Below are positions 8,780 to 17,803 of a stretch of DNA of 64,000 bases, piece after piece. How positions within the stretch are numbered: position 1 is the first letter of the stretch; every line of letters begins with the position of its first letter. This stretch comes from WTFV01 sp965262925 (GTDB taxonomy: Bacteria; Acidobacteriota; Vicinamibacteria; Vicinamibacterales; UBA8438): NCBI GenBank assembly GCA_965262925.1, contig CBDHGC010000004.1, forward strand, positions 2,790,001 through 2,854,000, in the 5' to 3' direction. Below the pieces are notes generated by a model that was given only the letters and a program-made list of their open reading frames with translations, made no database searches and had not been told where the DNA came from. The translations under genes and the position numbers were made by a program.

Positions 8780-8898
8780 TGTCCTGCCTCTCAAGTTCGA
8801 TGCAGAATTCATCGCCGTTCAGGAATGCGGAGACGCCATTGATTCCTCACCAAGGTGCAGACCGAATTGTGTCATGTGTCTCCGGGACGGCACACTAG
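8776..8898. repeat. CTAGTGT-bounded spacer between MITE copies 2 and 3
   Basis: The 123-bp interval including the flanking CTAG bases begins CTAGTGTCC and ends GGCACACTAG, a short inverted repeat. It may itself be a tiny element or a remnant. No coding sequence is seen. Confidence 0.4.
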
Positions 8899-9005
8899 TG
8901 GTTCGTCACGTCATCATCTTCGGATACGGACATGGGTTACAGCGAGCAATCATCGACGAATCACAGCACCGCACACCCGAACGTTTAATCATGGCGCAGC
9001 ACTAG
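8895..9005. repeat. 111-bp MITE, copy 3
   Basis: Same 111-bp unit and orientation as copies 1 and 2. To its right, 9006-9234 holds no gene that I can recognise. Confidence 0.85.
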
Positions 9006-9234
9006 CCCGTTGTCCCATGCGGGCTCCAGCATTCGCGGCAGATTGGAGGTACGGGCCGCGGGTAGTTCGCGCGACGGAGTCGCGGCTCCGCGCGCCCTCG
9101 ATCGATGTCTCGGGATACTGGCCAGCCGGCCGTAGCGGTACGTGCGTTCACCAGCGTCGTCTTCACGGAACCCCGTGCAGCAAGATCGGCACGTGCGCAC
9201 TACGGAGCACATCCGGCGCTCGATCCGGCGCACC

Positions 9235-10421
9235 CTACAGCGAGTCGAGAAACGCGACCAGAACCCCGTGGTCGCCGGAGCCGAGCCGCTCGAACCCCGC
9301 GCGGGCCGGGGCCGCCTCGTTCGCGTGTCGCCGAATGGCTTCGACCGCGGTCGCCGCGCTGCCGTCGTGCAGCAGCGGGCGTCGGAAACGCAGTCCCCAC
9401 AACGGCGGCGTCCGGATCTCCTCCGGCCCTGCCCCGGCCTGTCGAATGCCGTCGCCGGTTCCGATGTCGTGCAGCAGGAGATCCGAGAACAGCACGACCC
9501 GTTGCCGGTCGAACAGCGGATTGGTGCTCCGTCCGGTCACGAGCGCCGGCACGTGGCACGCCGCGCAGCCGATGGCGTCGAACACCTGGCGGCCAGTCGT
9601 CACCTCGGGTGTGACCGGCCCGCGCGGCGGCGGCGCCAGCAGCCGCATGAACGACTCGAAGTTGTCGATGCCGCGCCGGCCGGTGGACGGCTCGACCACG
9701 TCCTCGGGGTCCGGCGTCTCGTCGCAGAGCTCGAGCTGCCGCGCCGACAGCCGGAAGACAAGCTCGTCGGGGAACAGGTCGTTCGTTATCCCATCTCGTT
9801 GCGGTAGGCGTCGGCCCCGAAGTCGAGCAGCGTCGCACGCTACGACTTCCATCCGAAGCGACCGACGCGCAGCGCCCCCGTCAGCAGCTCGACGACCAGC
9901 GGGGCTCGCCCGCTGACGCCGTCTCGGTCGAAATCGTCGGGATCGGCGAGCGCATCGAGCGCCGCGTCCGGTATCGCCTCGATCAGGCCGGCGCCGAACA
10001 GCGGGATGGGAACCCGCTTGGCGATGACGTTCGCCTCCGGCGGAATGACCGACTGGCAGGCGTGCGTCGGAATGGAGAAAATCTGGAACAGCGAGTCGCG
10101 GCCCGGCTCGATGTCCCGAAACGTCCCGTCGGGTTCGCGGATGCCGGCGCGCGTGGTGGTCATCGGCGCGATACCGCCGATGGCCGGCACGTTGTGGCAA
10201 CCGGCGCAGCTCGTGTTGTTGTACGCCGGACCCAGTCCCTCCTCCGCGTCCTCGACCTCCAGGAAATCCTCGAGGCCGAGCATGAACTCCTCGAACTCGA
10301 AGGGCGACAATCCGGGTAGCGGATCGCCGGGCAGCGCCGGCTCCTGCGCCGCGAGCTGCCTCGCCGCCGGAACCGCCGGCAACAGCACCGCTAGCGCCAA
10401 GGCCACCCATCGCCATCTCAT
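9235..10421 (-). pseudogene. Di-haem c-type oxidoreductase (DHOR/MauG-like), broken
   Basis: The start ATG at 10421 opens a signal peptide (MRWRWVALALAVLLPAVPAA). Two c-haem motifs follow: CAGCH (SCAGCHNVPAIGG) and CAACH (GCAACHVPALVTG). The family signatures IPLFGAGLIEAIPD, ADPDDFDRDGVSGRAP and HDIGTGDG fit di-haem oxidoreductase/putative peroxidases exported to the periplasm. The frame is broken near 9840 by an in-frame TAG (after GRFGWKS) and near 9805 by a one-base deletion (NEMG then ITNDLFP in another frame). It is the last gene of the porin-CuA-cytochrome operon and overlaps the preceding stop (ATGA). Confidence 0.8.
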
Positions 10422-10792
10422 GGCGTCTCCGCGGCGTCCTCGACGACTATCGCGCCCCGCATGAAGTTGTGCCCGGCTCCGCACAGCCGCGAGCACTCGA
10501 ACGCGTAGAGTCCGGCCTCGGTCGCCTCGAAGATGACGACCGCCTCGCCCTGCCGGCGCTTCGGCACCAGCAGGTTCACGTTGCGGCCCACGATCCGGAA
10601 CCCGTGCATGGTGTCGTCACTACGGATGCGGAGCTCCAGCGTGACGCCGCGGGGTACGCGGATCTCGGACGGCGTGAAGCTGAACCGCTCGGCCAGGATG
10701 AGGACGACTCGGCGCTCGCCGTCCGCACCGGCGTCGACACCGAGCAGGAGCGCACCGGCCGCCAGAAGACCGACAAAGCGGTGGCCCCGCAT
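10418..10792 (-). CDS. Periplasmic CuA-type cupredoxin (COX2-like)
   Basis: About 124 residues with an N-terminal signal/anchor (FVGLLAAGALLLGV). The cupredoxin fold resembles cytochrome oxidase subunit II: SFTPSEIRVPRGVTLELRI, then MHGFRI giving the first His ligand. CSRLCGAGHNFM matches the CuA ligand set C-x3-C-x3-H-x2-M. It lacks the two transmembrane helices of true subunit II, so it is probably a soluble or anchored electron carrier. The start is placed at the ATG that overlaps the porin stop as TGATG. Its stop overlaps the next start as ATGA, indicating translational coupling. Confidence 0.8.
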   Translation of the reverse strand: MRGHRFVGLLAAGALLLGVDAGADGERRVVLILAERFSFTPSEIRVPRGVTLELRIRSDDTMHGFRIVGRNVNLLVPKRRQGEAVVIFEATEAGLYAFECSRLCGAGHNFMRGAIVVEDAAETP

Positions 10793-11946
10793 CAGAACCA
10801 CCACCCCAGCCCAACGTTGATGGAGTTCGGCGCTTCGATGACGGCGCTCCGGTTGCGAAGCACCGTGTAGTCCACCTTGACGGCGACGTCCGGATCCGGA
10901 AACCAGGTGGCGCCCACGATCCAGGCATCTCGGTCGAAGGCAGGCAGCGCCTCGAAACCTGCCGGCATCCGGTACTGCGTGTCGAAGTTCTCGTAGCGCA
11001 GGAACATGGCCACCTCACGCGGCGCCGGCCGCGGCACAACGAAGTACGAGCCCTCCAGGTAGAAGCCGCGCATCTGCTCGGCGACGTTGGGACCGACCCC
11101 CGTCAGCCGCTGCACGGCCCGGTTCAGCGCCCCCATGCCGTCGAGGTACGCGTGGGCGTAGAGTCCGCGGAGCGTCAGCTCGCCGGCGCGATAGCGGCCG
11201 TCGGCCTCGACCAGGGTCACGCTCGAGTCCAGGCGCGGAAACGCGAAGCCGGTGTCGCCGCTCCAGACGCTGGCCCCGAGCACAAGGCCCGGCGTCCCGA
11301 CATACTCCACCCGGCCTGTCCCGGCGACGTGGCGGCCGTTGGCCTCGGCACCCTTCTGCCGCCCGTCCCGCAACCCCTCCTCGGCGCCGAAGCGTGAAGC
11401 GTCGAGCGTTTCCATCGCGTAGGCGCGATAGCGGAACCCGCCACGGAGTTCGCCGTGCACGCCGACCCCGGCACCGAACCAGGTGGTCGGGATGATCAGG
11501 GTCTCGACGAACGGCCGCTCCACGCCGTGGAAGACGGGCGGCTCGTGCCGCTCGTTGATCACCCCGACCGGGGCGAGCACCATTCCCGCCCGCAGGTTGA
11601 ACGGACGGCCGATGAGGAAGTCGACGTAGGCCTGCTCCAGCTCCAGTTCGCCGTCGGTCTCCGGCGACACGACGGCGTGCTCCAGCTCCAGCTCCGAAAC
11701 GAAGCGGACCCGCTCCGAGAAGCTGTGGGTGAAGAGCAGCACGAAACGGTGGAAGTCGAGCACCGGGTCGGCGTGCTGCGCGTCGTTGACGTGGAAGTCC
11801 ATGTAGCCGGAGATCGGCCCGGTCCGGGACGTCGCGGCGCCGCCCGCTGGCGCGGGCGGCTGTGCGGACGCGGTTGCCGCCCAGCCGGCCAGCAGCAGCA
11901 CCGGCGCTATTGCGCACGGCAGAAATCGTGACTTCGCATTACGCAT
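10792..11946 (-). CDS. Outer-membrane porin-like protein
   Basis: 384 residues. A signal peptide (VLLLAGWAATASAQPP) is followed by many amphipathic beta-strands, for example FVLLFTHSFSERVRFVSELE, LEQAYVDFLIGRPFNLRAGM and VAVKVDYTVLRN. The C-terminus GLGWWF ends in phenylalanine, the usual BAM-recognition signal. The pattern resembles phosphate-selective porin O/P-type proteins. The substrate is unknown; the downstream CuA and di-haem genes suggest respiratory or metal-linked use. First gene of the operon, with a candidate operator 3 bp upstream of the start. Confidence 0.8.
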   Translation of the reverse strand: MRNAKSRFLPCAIAPVLLLAGWAATASAQPPAPAGGAATSRTGPISGYMDFHVNDAQHADPVLDFHRFVLLFTHSFSERVRFVSELELEHAVVSPETDGELELEQAYVDFLIGRPFNLRAGMVLAPVGVINERHEPPVFHGVERPFVETLIIPTTWFGAGVGVHGELRGGFRYRAYAMETLDASRFGAEEGLRDGRQKGAEANGRHVAGTGRVEYVGTPGLVLGASVWSGDTGFAFPRLDSSVTLVEADGRYRAGELTLRGLYAHAYLDGMGALNRAVQRLTGVGPNVAEQMRGFYLEGSYFVVPRPAPREVAMFLRYENFDTQYRMPAGFEALPAFDRDAWIVGATWFPDPDVAVKVDYTVLRNRSAVIEAPNSINVGLGWWF

Positions 11947-11949
11947 GTT

Positions 11950-11970
11950 GTATTTGAGTATTCAAAATAC
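11950..11970. promoter_or_regulatory. Imperfect palindrome upstream of the porin operon
   Basis: TATTTGA-GTAT-TCAAAATA forms an inverted repeat with one extra A, in an AT-rich patch directly 5' of the porin start (11946). It is a plausible operator or promoter element for the operon; an Rrf2-like regulator would be one guess. No regulator gene lies beside it. Confidence 0.4.
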
Positions 11971-12061
11971 CCTGCGGAGATGTCAACCCGCCCGGCGCCC
12001 GTGACTGCGGTTTGCCGCCGCTATTTCGAGAATCTGATCGATGCGGTGACGAGCGCGCCTC

Positions 12062-12341
12062 ACGTGCATCCGGCATGTCCACCAGGGCACACCCGCGCGG
12101 CAGACCAAGGCCCGCGGCCTCGAGGTCGCGGCTGACGTGCTCGACCTGGGCGGCCGGGCCGGTGTCGGCCTGGGCGTGAAGGTGACCGACGACGGCGGGT
12201 TGGTCTCGACTCGGACGAACCAAGCCGACGCGGTCAAGGCGATCCAGGCGACGCGGGCCGCTCTCCGCGGCGACGGTCTGATGGGGAGCGACGGCGTACC
12301 GATCGGTTGGTGCGCCGGCTCCTGGTGGTCGGCTCGGGTCG
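12062..12341 (+). pseudogene. Protein fragment of unknown function
   Basis: An open frame without a clear start reads ARQTKARGLEVAADVLDLGG then VGLGVKVTDDGG and TNQADAVKAIQATRAALRG. The composition looks protein-like, but no family is recognised. It probably lost its 5' end. It lies upstream of a run of small overlapping genes. Confidence 0.3.
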
Positions 12342-12617
12342 GTGCTCGCCGGGAGTGCTACCGGCGCTCCGTCCCGTTCACGGTCGGATGGTCGGCACAG
12401 CACGGCGCCCGATCCGAATCCCGAGACCATCGTCGAGTACTGCGCGCGGTGCCGGCAAGATGATCCGCTCGGTCTGATTCGTGAGGCGCGCGAGCGGCGC
12501 AACCTCGTAGCGGCCGGCGTCGAGCGGAGGGAGTGCGAGACGTGCGGCGAAGGGTTCAACGTCCCGGCCGGCGTCGAGCGGAGCGAGTGCGAGGAATGCG
12601 GAGGGCCAATCGGATGA
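12342..12617 (+). CDS. Small Cys-pair (zinc-ribbon-like) protein
   Basis: 91 residues from a GTG start (start uncertain). The C-terminal half carries three CxxC pairs: YCARCRQDD, RECETCGEGF and SECEECGGPIG. The last two sit in a repeated unit (AGVERxECExCG), which suggests a zinc-binding ribbon. Its stop overlaps the next ATG (ATGA at 12614), so the two are probably co-translated. No family identified. Confidence 0.45.
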   Translation: MLAGSATGAPSRSRSDGRHSTAPDPNPETIVEYCARCRQDDPLGLIREARERRNLVAAGVERRECETCGEGFNVPAGVERSECEECGGPIG

Positions 12618-12892
12618 GCGAGAAGACGACGCGACGGCAGCCGCGACAGTTCGTTGAGCAATTCCGGATCTGGCTTCGTGCCGGTGACACGGATCGGATT
12701 CATGCGGCGGCGACGCAGGAGGGAGTGAGCATGCAGGAGTTCGTACGGCTGGCGATTCGGGATCGGATTCTCAAAATGGGGAGTGGGGGCAAATTCCCGG
12801 ATACGCCCCCACCTACGCCAATCGGCCCGCTCCCGACCGACGAGGCCGCGGCGATGTGGATCGAAGAGGCGCGGAAGAAGACCAAGCGATGA
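12614..12892 (+). CDS. Small basic protein, possibly ribbon-helix-helix
   Basis: 92 residues. The N-terminal part FRIWLRAGDTDRIHAAATQE and SMQEFVRLAIRDRILKM has the spacing of a CopG/Arc-type ribbon-helix-helix DNA-binding unit, then a proline-rich linker and an acidic/basic tail (MWIEEARKKTKR). It overlaps its neighbours on both sides by ATGA, as in phage or plasmid accessory operons. The role is inferred, not shown. Confidence 0.5.
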   Translation: MSEKTTRRQPRQFVEQFRIWLRAGDTDRIHAAATQEGVSMQEFVRLAIRDRILKMGSGGKFPDTPPPTPIGPLPTDEAAAMWIEEARKKTKR

Positions 12893-12957
12893 CCGAAACG
12901 ACGACCGCGGCGACGACCGAGGAACAGGCCATCGAAGCGTACGACCTTGAGGACTGA
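12889..12957 (+). CDS. 22-residue acidic leader-like peptide
   Basis: A short frame (MTETTTAATTEEQAIEAYDL...) begins with ATGA overlap on the preceding stop and ends 2 bp before the next ATG at 12960. The coupling is the only evidence that it is translated. Confidence 0.35.
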   Translation: MTETTTAATTEEQAIEAYDLED

Positions 12958-12959
12958 CG

Positions 12960-13379
12960 ATGACGAAACAGGAAGAAGCAGACGCACGGCTCGGGTTCGC
13001 TGCGCTGGCCCGCGGTGGACTCATTCCCCCGCCCCCGCCTGGCTCGCCCTACGACGTCATCGAGACCGACAGGCCCGGTTGGTCGAACATCGTCGGCTTG
13101 ACCCGCTATCTCGTCGGTCAGGCCTCGGACCCACCCGATCGGCGCGAGCTCCGCCCGCCGGCCGTTGCTGACGGACGCTTGCGGCTGCTGGTCGACACCG
13201 TCGAGGCGGCGGCCGCCGGCCTGGGGGCGGATCGCGCGCGATGTCGCCGCCGCGGTCGGGATCCCCGCGGCCGATGTCCGCAACGCGCTGAACGAAGCGC
13301 GGGAGGCGGATCGTCGCCGGCGACAGCAGCTGTCAGTCGAATTGAGTCGATCCGCGGCCGCGGATCGACGTCGCCGTAA
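12960..13379 (+). pseudogene. Unknown protein, frameshifted near 13220
   Basis: Starts MTKQEEADARLGFAALARGG and stays plausible to LRLLVDTVEAAAAGL. The continuation WGRIARDVAAAVGIPAADVR ... ALNEAREADRRRRQQLSVEL lies in the next frame. A single-base change near 13220 therefore splits it. The second part resembles a DNA-binding helical region (GRIARDVAAAVG as a helix-turn-helix). No family recognised. It is last in the overlapping set starting at 12342. Confidence 0.4.
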
Positions 13380-13740
13380 TCACGATTCGGGGCGCGAAGT
13401 CCCGGAACATTGGTCCGGCTCCGTTAACGGAACATACGCTATCAGACCCACCGGACGCCGAGGCCCTTCGCGACCTCTGGGAAACCGACCTCCTGCTCGA
13501 GGACCCCGCCGAAACCAGCCCCGGCGCCGGTGCCGAGGCGCAATTGGCTCGAGCGATGCAGGGAGCGGCAATCCCGATCATCGAGACGGCGCCCGAGCGG
13601 ACCTGGATCTGGTCCGAAACGGGGCGGCCAGGGAGACGGACCACACGCGCGACGTCATCAAGGCAGCGCTGGCGCACCTGGTCGCCACGGCAGTGCACCT
13701 CGACGGCCAACGTTACCTGGAGCCCGAGCCCGACGCGTGA

Positions 13741-13920
13741 CGGCAGGCGGCCCGCACATGCTTCAAGCTGCAGCGCCTCGGCACCCCCACGCACAGCCCG
13801 ATCGAGTGCTGCATCGCCGAGATTGCCATCGCCCACAAGGCGCTGCTGCTCCACCACGACCAGGACTTCGGGCTGATTGCCGCCCCGCGGCCGCTGCAGG
13901 AGCGGTGGATCGAGTTGTAA
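13741..13920 (+). pseudogene. VapC-like PIN-domain toxin, C-terminal fragment
   Basis: About 59 residues end in SPIECCIAEIAIAHKALLLH then HDQDFGLIA. This matches the C-terminal half of PIN-domain VapC ribonucleases: the acidic residue in (D/E)-x2-IA-x-A, then LLHxDxDF with the last catalytic Asp. The N-terminal half with the first Asp is missing, and no VapB antitoxin is seen, so it should be inactive. Confidence 0.65.
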
Positions 13921-13933
13921 CCGAGCTGTCGGG

Positions 13934-14440
13934 TCACCGAGGCTCGCGGCGCATGTTGCGAACCGGCTGAGGGGCCTCGCCGGCTGGCGTGTTGTGCTGC
14001 ATCGCGATGCGCCACTCCTCGCCCACCCGGGTGTATGTCATCGTGTAGCGCCCTTCGTGCACCGTCTGGCGACCCTGGCCGTTGTAGTTCACCGACAGCG
14101 AGTACTCGCCGTACGCGATGCCGGTGTCGCCAATCACGCGGTATTGGTCGTTCCTTGTCTCGAATCGCGCGTCGGTCGTCGTGCTGAAAAACAGCTGCCA
14201 GTCGAGCGCGCACGCCTCGCGCCCCTGCTTGCCCGACGTCGGTCCGCAGGAGTAGAACGACAGCGCCTCGTCGTGCACCGTGTCGAGGAATCCCTCCATG
14301 TTGCCCGCGTTGAGCGCAGCCACCGCTTTCTCGAAGGTCGCGCGCACCTCGGCCACCTCATCATCCGCTGCTGCCGCGGGACTGGCGGCGACCGCGAGCG
14401 TGACTAGAATCGCAACCGGCAGCAGTGTGTTGATGCGCAT
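13934..14440 (-). CDS. Secreted NTF2/SnoaL-like (DUF4440-type) protein
   Basis: 168 residues with a clear signal peptide (LLPVAILVTLAVAASPAAAA). The mature part begins with a helix typical of the NTF2-like fold (VRATFEKAVAALNAGNMEGF) and continues with strands FYSCGPTSGKQG, YRVIGDTGIAYGEYSLSV and GRYTMTYTRVGEEWRIAMQH. The TRVGEEWRI motif is characteristic of DUF4440/SnoaL-like proteins. The ligand or catalytic role cannot be told. Start ATG at 14440, preceded by AGGAGATCC. Apparently intact, single gene. Confidence 0.8.
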   Translation of the reverse strand: MRINTLLPVAILVTLAVAASPAAAADDEVAEVRATFEKAVAALNAGNMEGFLDTVHDEALSFYSCGPTSGKQGREACALDWQLFFSTTTDARFETRNDQYRVIGDTGIAYGEYSLSVNYNGQGRQTVHEGRYTMTYTRVGEEWRIAMQHNTPAGEAPQPVRNMRREPR

Positions 14441-14628
14441 GGGTGGATCTCCTGAAAGCAGTGCTTGAGAATCGGGTCGGGCGCTTCGCCCGGCGAGTCT
14501 ATCAGAAGGCGTCGAAGCACTCCCGCCCTCCACCGTGCTCCGACTCACTGGGGAAATCAGAGGAATCGACGCCCGGACGATGTCATGATCACGCTGGCCG
14601 GCACGGCTCGGGAGGACACGTAGCGGAA

Positions 14629-15316
14629 ATGAAGCAGGTTCAGGTGCTCCAGCACGTCCCGTTCGAGGGCCTGGGTAGTATCGCCGCCTGGCTGGCGGCG
14701 CAACGTGCGGATATTGGCCTTACGCGGCTGTTCGCCGACGACCCGTTGCCGCACGCCGATCGGATCGGCGCACTTGTCGCGCTGGGCGGGCCGATGAGCG
14801 TCAACGACGAAGATGTGCTGGACTGGCTCCGGCCAGAGAAGGAGTTGGTGCGCGACGCCGTGGCGCGCGGGATTCCGGTGCTGGGCGTCTGCCTGGGTGC
14901 CCAGTTGATCGCGAGCGCTCTCGGTGCCCGCGTGTATCCCGGAGCTGCCAGCGAGATCGGCTGGTTCCCGGTGCATGGGGTGCCGGACGCAGCACCCAGC
15001 TTTCAGTTCCCCGACCGAGACCCTCGCGTTCCACTGGCACGGGGAGACTTTCGACCTCCCCGCCGCGGCCGTCCGGCTGGCCGGCAGCGCGGCCTGCGAG
15101 AACCAGGCGTTCCAGGTCGGGCGCAACGTCATCGCCCTGCAGTTCCACATGGAGACGACGCCCGCCGGGGTGGAGGCCCTGGTCGAGCACTGCCGGAACG
15201 AGCTGGTCCCCGGGCCCTACGTGCAGTCCGAACACAATCTGCTCGGCGCTCCTCCAGAGCGCTACACGGCAATCAACCACTTGATGCAGAACCTGCTGGC
15301 CTACCTGCTGGCCTGA
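14629..15316 (+). pseudogene. Class I glutamine amidotransferase, frameshifted
   Basis: The N-terminal frame MKQVQVLQHVPFEGLGSIAA runs through LVALGGPMSV and the nucleophile elbow PVLGVCLGAQLIASALG (C88). The reading then shifts near 15000 to the frame carrying TETLAFHWHGETFDLPAAAV and FQVGRNVIALQFHMETT, which supplies the catalytic His. All catalytic elements of a GATase1 are present, but in two frames. The original was probably a GMP-synthase-like amidotransferase of about 230 residues. Decay or sequencing error would both fit. Confidence 0.8.
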
Positions 15317-15495
15317 CCGATCACGCCTCGGCCGCTCGGCCGTCGACGGCGTCGTCGACACAGCGGACCTCCGTAGCGAGTCTACCGACTGTGGCGATCC
15401 GATTGCGCTAATCTTCGGCGAGCCGGTGCCGCGACCGCCGGGCGCCGCCGGTCCAGTCGCCACGCACCTGTGGTCACATTCGGAACAGGCGAGGA

Positions 15496-16390
15496 ATGAA
15501 CCACAGCCAGATCGTCAGCTTCATCTGGGGCGTGGCGGACCTGATCCGCGCCCCCTTCAAGCGGGGCAAGTACCAGGACGTGATCCTGCCGCTCACCGTG
15601 CTGCGCCGGCTCGACTGCGTGCTGGCCCCCACCAAGCGGAAAGTGCTGGAGGTCCAGGCCAGGTTCGCGGGCAGGATCGACAACCTCGACCCGCAGCTTC
15701 GGCGCGCCTCGGGATTCGCCTTCTACAACACGTCCCGCTACGACTTCGAGAAGCTGCTCGCCGACGCGCCCCACATCGCCCAGAACCTGCGCCACTACAT
15801 CGCCGGGTTCAGCCCCAACATGCGCGAGGTGCTGGAGAAGTTCGACTTCGACAACACCATCGCCAAGCTCGACGAGTCGGGACTCCTGTTCCAGGTGATG
15901 CAGCGGTTCGGCGATCCGCAGGTAAACCTCCACCCCGACGCGGTCGACAACGCCACGATGGGCACGATCTTCGAGAAGCTCATCCGCAAGTTCAACGAGG
16001 CGCTGAACGAGAACCCCGGCGAGCACTTCACACCCCGCGACGTCGTCCATCTGATGGTCGACCTGCTGCTGGCCGGCGACGAGGAGCGGATGCGCACCAA
16101 GGGGGTCGTGCTCAGAGCGTCTACGACCCGTGTTGCGGCTCGGGCGGCATGCTCACCATCGCCAAGGAGCACATCACCGCCGGCGAGACACGCGACGGCG
16201 AACGCCGCGGCGCTGCCGTGAATCCGGACGCCGACACGCACCTCTTCGGCCAGGAGGTGAACCCGGAGACCTTCGCCATCTGCAAGTCCGACCTCTTCAT
16301 GAAGTCGGAGGACGGCCGCGACGCCGAGAACATCCTGTTCGGGAGCACGCTCTCGAACGACCGGCACGGCGGCGCCGGCTTCGACTACCT
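15496..16390 (+). pseudogene. Type I restriction methylase HsdM, frameshifted and truncated
   Basis: Begins MNHSQIVSFIWGVADLIRAP, the HsdM N-terminal helical domain, with LPLTVLRRLDCVLAPTK and NPGEHFTPRDVVHLMVDLLL. A frameshift near 16110 moves to the frame with YDPCCGSGGMLTIAKEH, the SAM-binding motif, then LFGQEVNPETFAICKSDL. Similarity stops at FDYLL, where the catalytic NPPF motif should follow. No HsdR or HsdS gene is nearby, so this is an inactive relic. Confidence 0.82.
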
Positions 16391-17105
16391 TCTCGAAGCA
16401 CTCGCAGGACGCCCCCCTGTGAGATCGCTTGCTCGTTCGGGAAATCACGACGCGTCCCGCGGTATTCAGTTGCCGCAGAACAGCGGTCCCTTGTCCGATC
16501 CCGCTGACGCCGGGACTCTGGAGAGGAAAGCGAGTGCCATGGGACAGCAGCCGGAGGCTGATGGGACGGCCGGACCCCCGAATGAGACAGTCTGCTCGGA
16601 AGGCCACGGCCGCCTGATCTCCGACTGGCGACCTTCGCCGCCGCGCCCGAGTGGTTTGCGCTTCGGTGCACCGGGGATGTAGAGCGCGTCGGGCATGGCC
16701 GATAACGGGTTCGGGAAGTTGTCGATGCAGTTGACGACCGCGACGTCGACGTCTGTCCGGATGGCGCGCTGCCATCCGTCGAGACGACGATGCGGTTCCT
16801 GGCGTTGGGGCGACCGGTACGGCTCACCCGAAGCGGCGGTGGCCGCGGTTGCCCGGGGCCGGCGTGCCGGCGTGGCGCGTTTGCCCGACGGGCGCGAGTG
16901 GCCGGCGTGGACCGGCGCCCAGATGCGCGCGGCGGCGGTCAGTACCTCCAGGAGGCGGGCGCGGCTGTGACGAATTCGGAGCTGCGCGCCGGCAGCAACG
17001 CAGACCCGCCGGACGCTGAGTGCCGCCGCGGGCGGCGGCCGTGGATGTGCGTACGGATCGGGGACCGGCGCGGTGGTGCAGCGGGTAGCTTTTCAAGGAA
17101 GGGGG
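16391..17105. other. Mostly noncoding; dispersed repeat and one weak ORF
   Basis: Bases 16545-16602 match a dispersed repeat (GGCTGATGGGACG ... GACAGTCTGCTCG) that recurs near 20210, 20550, 25100 and 25400. A frame at 16695-16970 contains GDRYGSPEAAVAAVARGRRA and might be a small real protein, but it has no supporting start signal. Nothing else recognised. Confidence 0.4.
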
Positions 17106-17363
17106 ATGACGATGTCGAAGAGCGGAATTCTGGACGCCCTGAAGGATGAAGAGAAATCGCTCAGGACTCAGATCGTCGCGATACAGCGTGCGATCGAGGC
17201 GATCGAAGGGGCGGATGCCCCTGCCGCCGGGCGGGGCGAGAAGAAGGCGCTCAAGGTTGTCGCCAAGCGGAAGCGCACGATGACGGAGGAACAGCGCCAA
17301 GCGGTTGCTGACCGGATGCGGAAGTACTGGGCAGCGCGGCGAGAGGCCAAGGCGGAGGAGTGA
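17106..17363 (+). CDS. Small coiled-coil/basic protein
   Basis: 85 residues. A very strong ribosome site (AAGGAAGGGGG) precedes ATGACGATG; the start is 17106 or 17112. Residues 1-35 form a likely coiled coil (LKDEEKSLRTQIVAIQRAIE). The C-terminus is TMTEEQRQAVADRMRKYWAA then RREAKAEE. I recall similar TEEQRxxxxxRMRKYWAxR tails in small Acidobacteria proteins, but the function is unknown. Confidence 0.6.
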   Translation: MTMSKSGILDALKDEEKSLRTQIVAIQRAIEAIEGADAPAAGRGEKKALKVVAKRKRTMTEEQRQAVADRMRKYWAARREAKAEE

Positions 17364-17550
17364 CGCGACGCGCATCGGTTGTTCCCGCCGCCGGGTCGTT
17401 CCTGCAGGCTCGACGGGATGCGGTGGACTCTGATCGCCGAATCCGCATCGGACGTTCGTCGGCCTTGACCGTGGCGATGTCGCCCGGAGGCACCGTGGCA
17501 TCCCGTTGAGAACCAGGGGATGGTCCGGGAACATGTAGCCCTATTTCGAG

Positions 17551-17796
17551 ATGCTGACCGAGCAGCAGCTCGCGATTCTGCGCTCCGCGCCAAGCACCAA
17601 CCGCGTGGCGAAGGCGATCTCGGTGGCGGGAGTCACGCAGGTGACCGTCGCGGACGCCGTCGGCCTGCCGCAGCCCTACGTCAGAGATGTCGCCCGCCAG
17701 CGGTACCGGACCACTACCGTCGAGAACGCGCGGAAGTTCGCCGACTACTTCGGTTGCTCCATCGCGGATCTGTTCCGGCCATCCCGTCGATCATGA
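17551..17796 (+). CDS. XRE-type helix-turn-helix protein
   Basis: 81 residues. The centre has a Cro/CI-like helix-turn-helix (VTVADAVGLPQPYVRDVARQ) followed by TTTVENARKFADYFGCSIAD, the classical end of an XRE DNA-binding domain. It lies 7 bp before the possible GTG start of the next gene, so the pair may form an operon or a toxin-antitoxin-like module. Confidence 0.7.
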   Translation: MLTEQQLAILRSAPSTNRVAKAISVAGVTQVTVADAVGLPQPYVRDVARQRYRTTTVENARKFADYFGCSIADLFRPSRRS

Positions 17797-17803
17797 TCCC
17801 GAA

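Noticed and set aside
13165..13740. A 191-codon frame between the accessory genes and the VapC fragment
   Set aside because: Only its first third matches the continuation of the frameshifted gene at 12960; the rest is low-complexity and Arg/Pro-rich.
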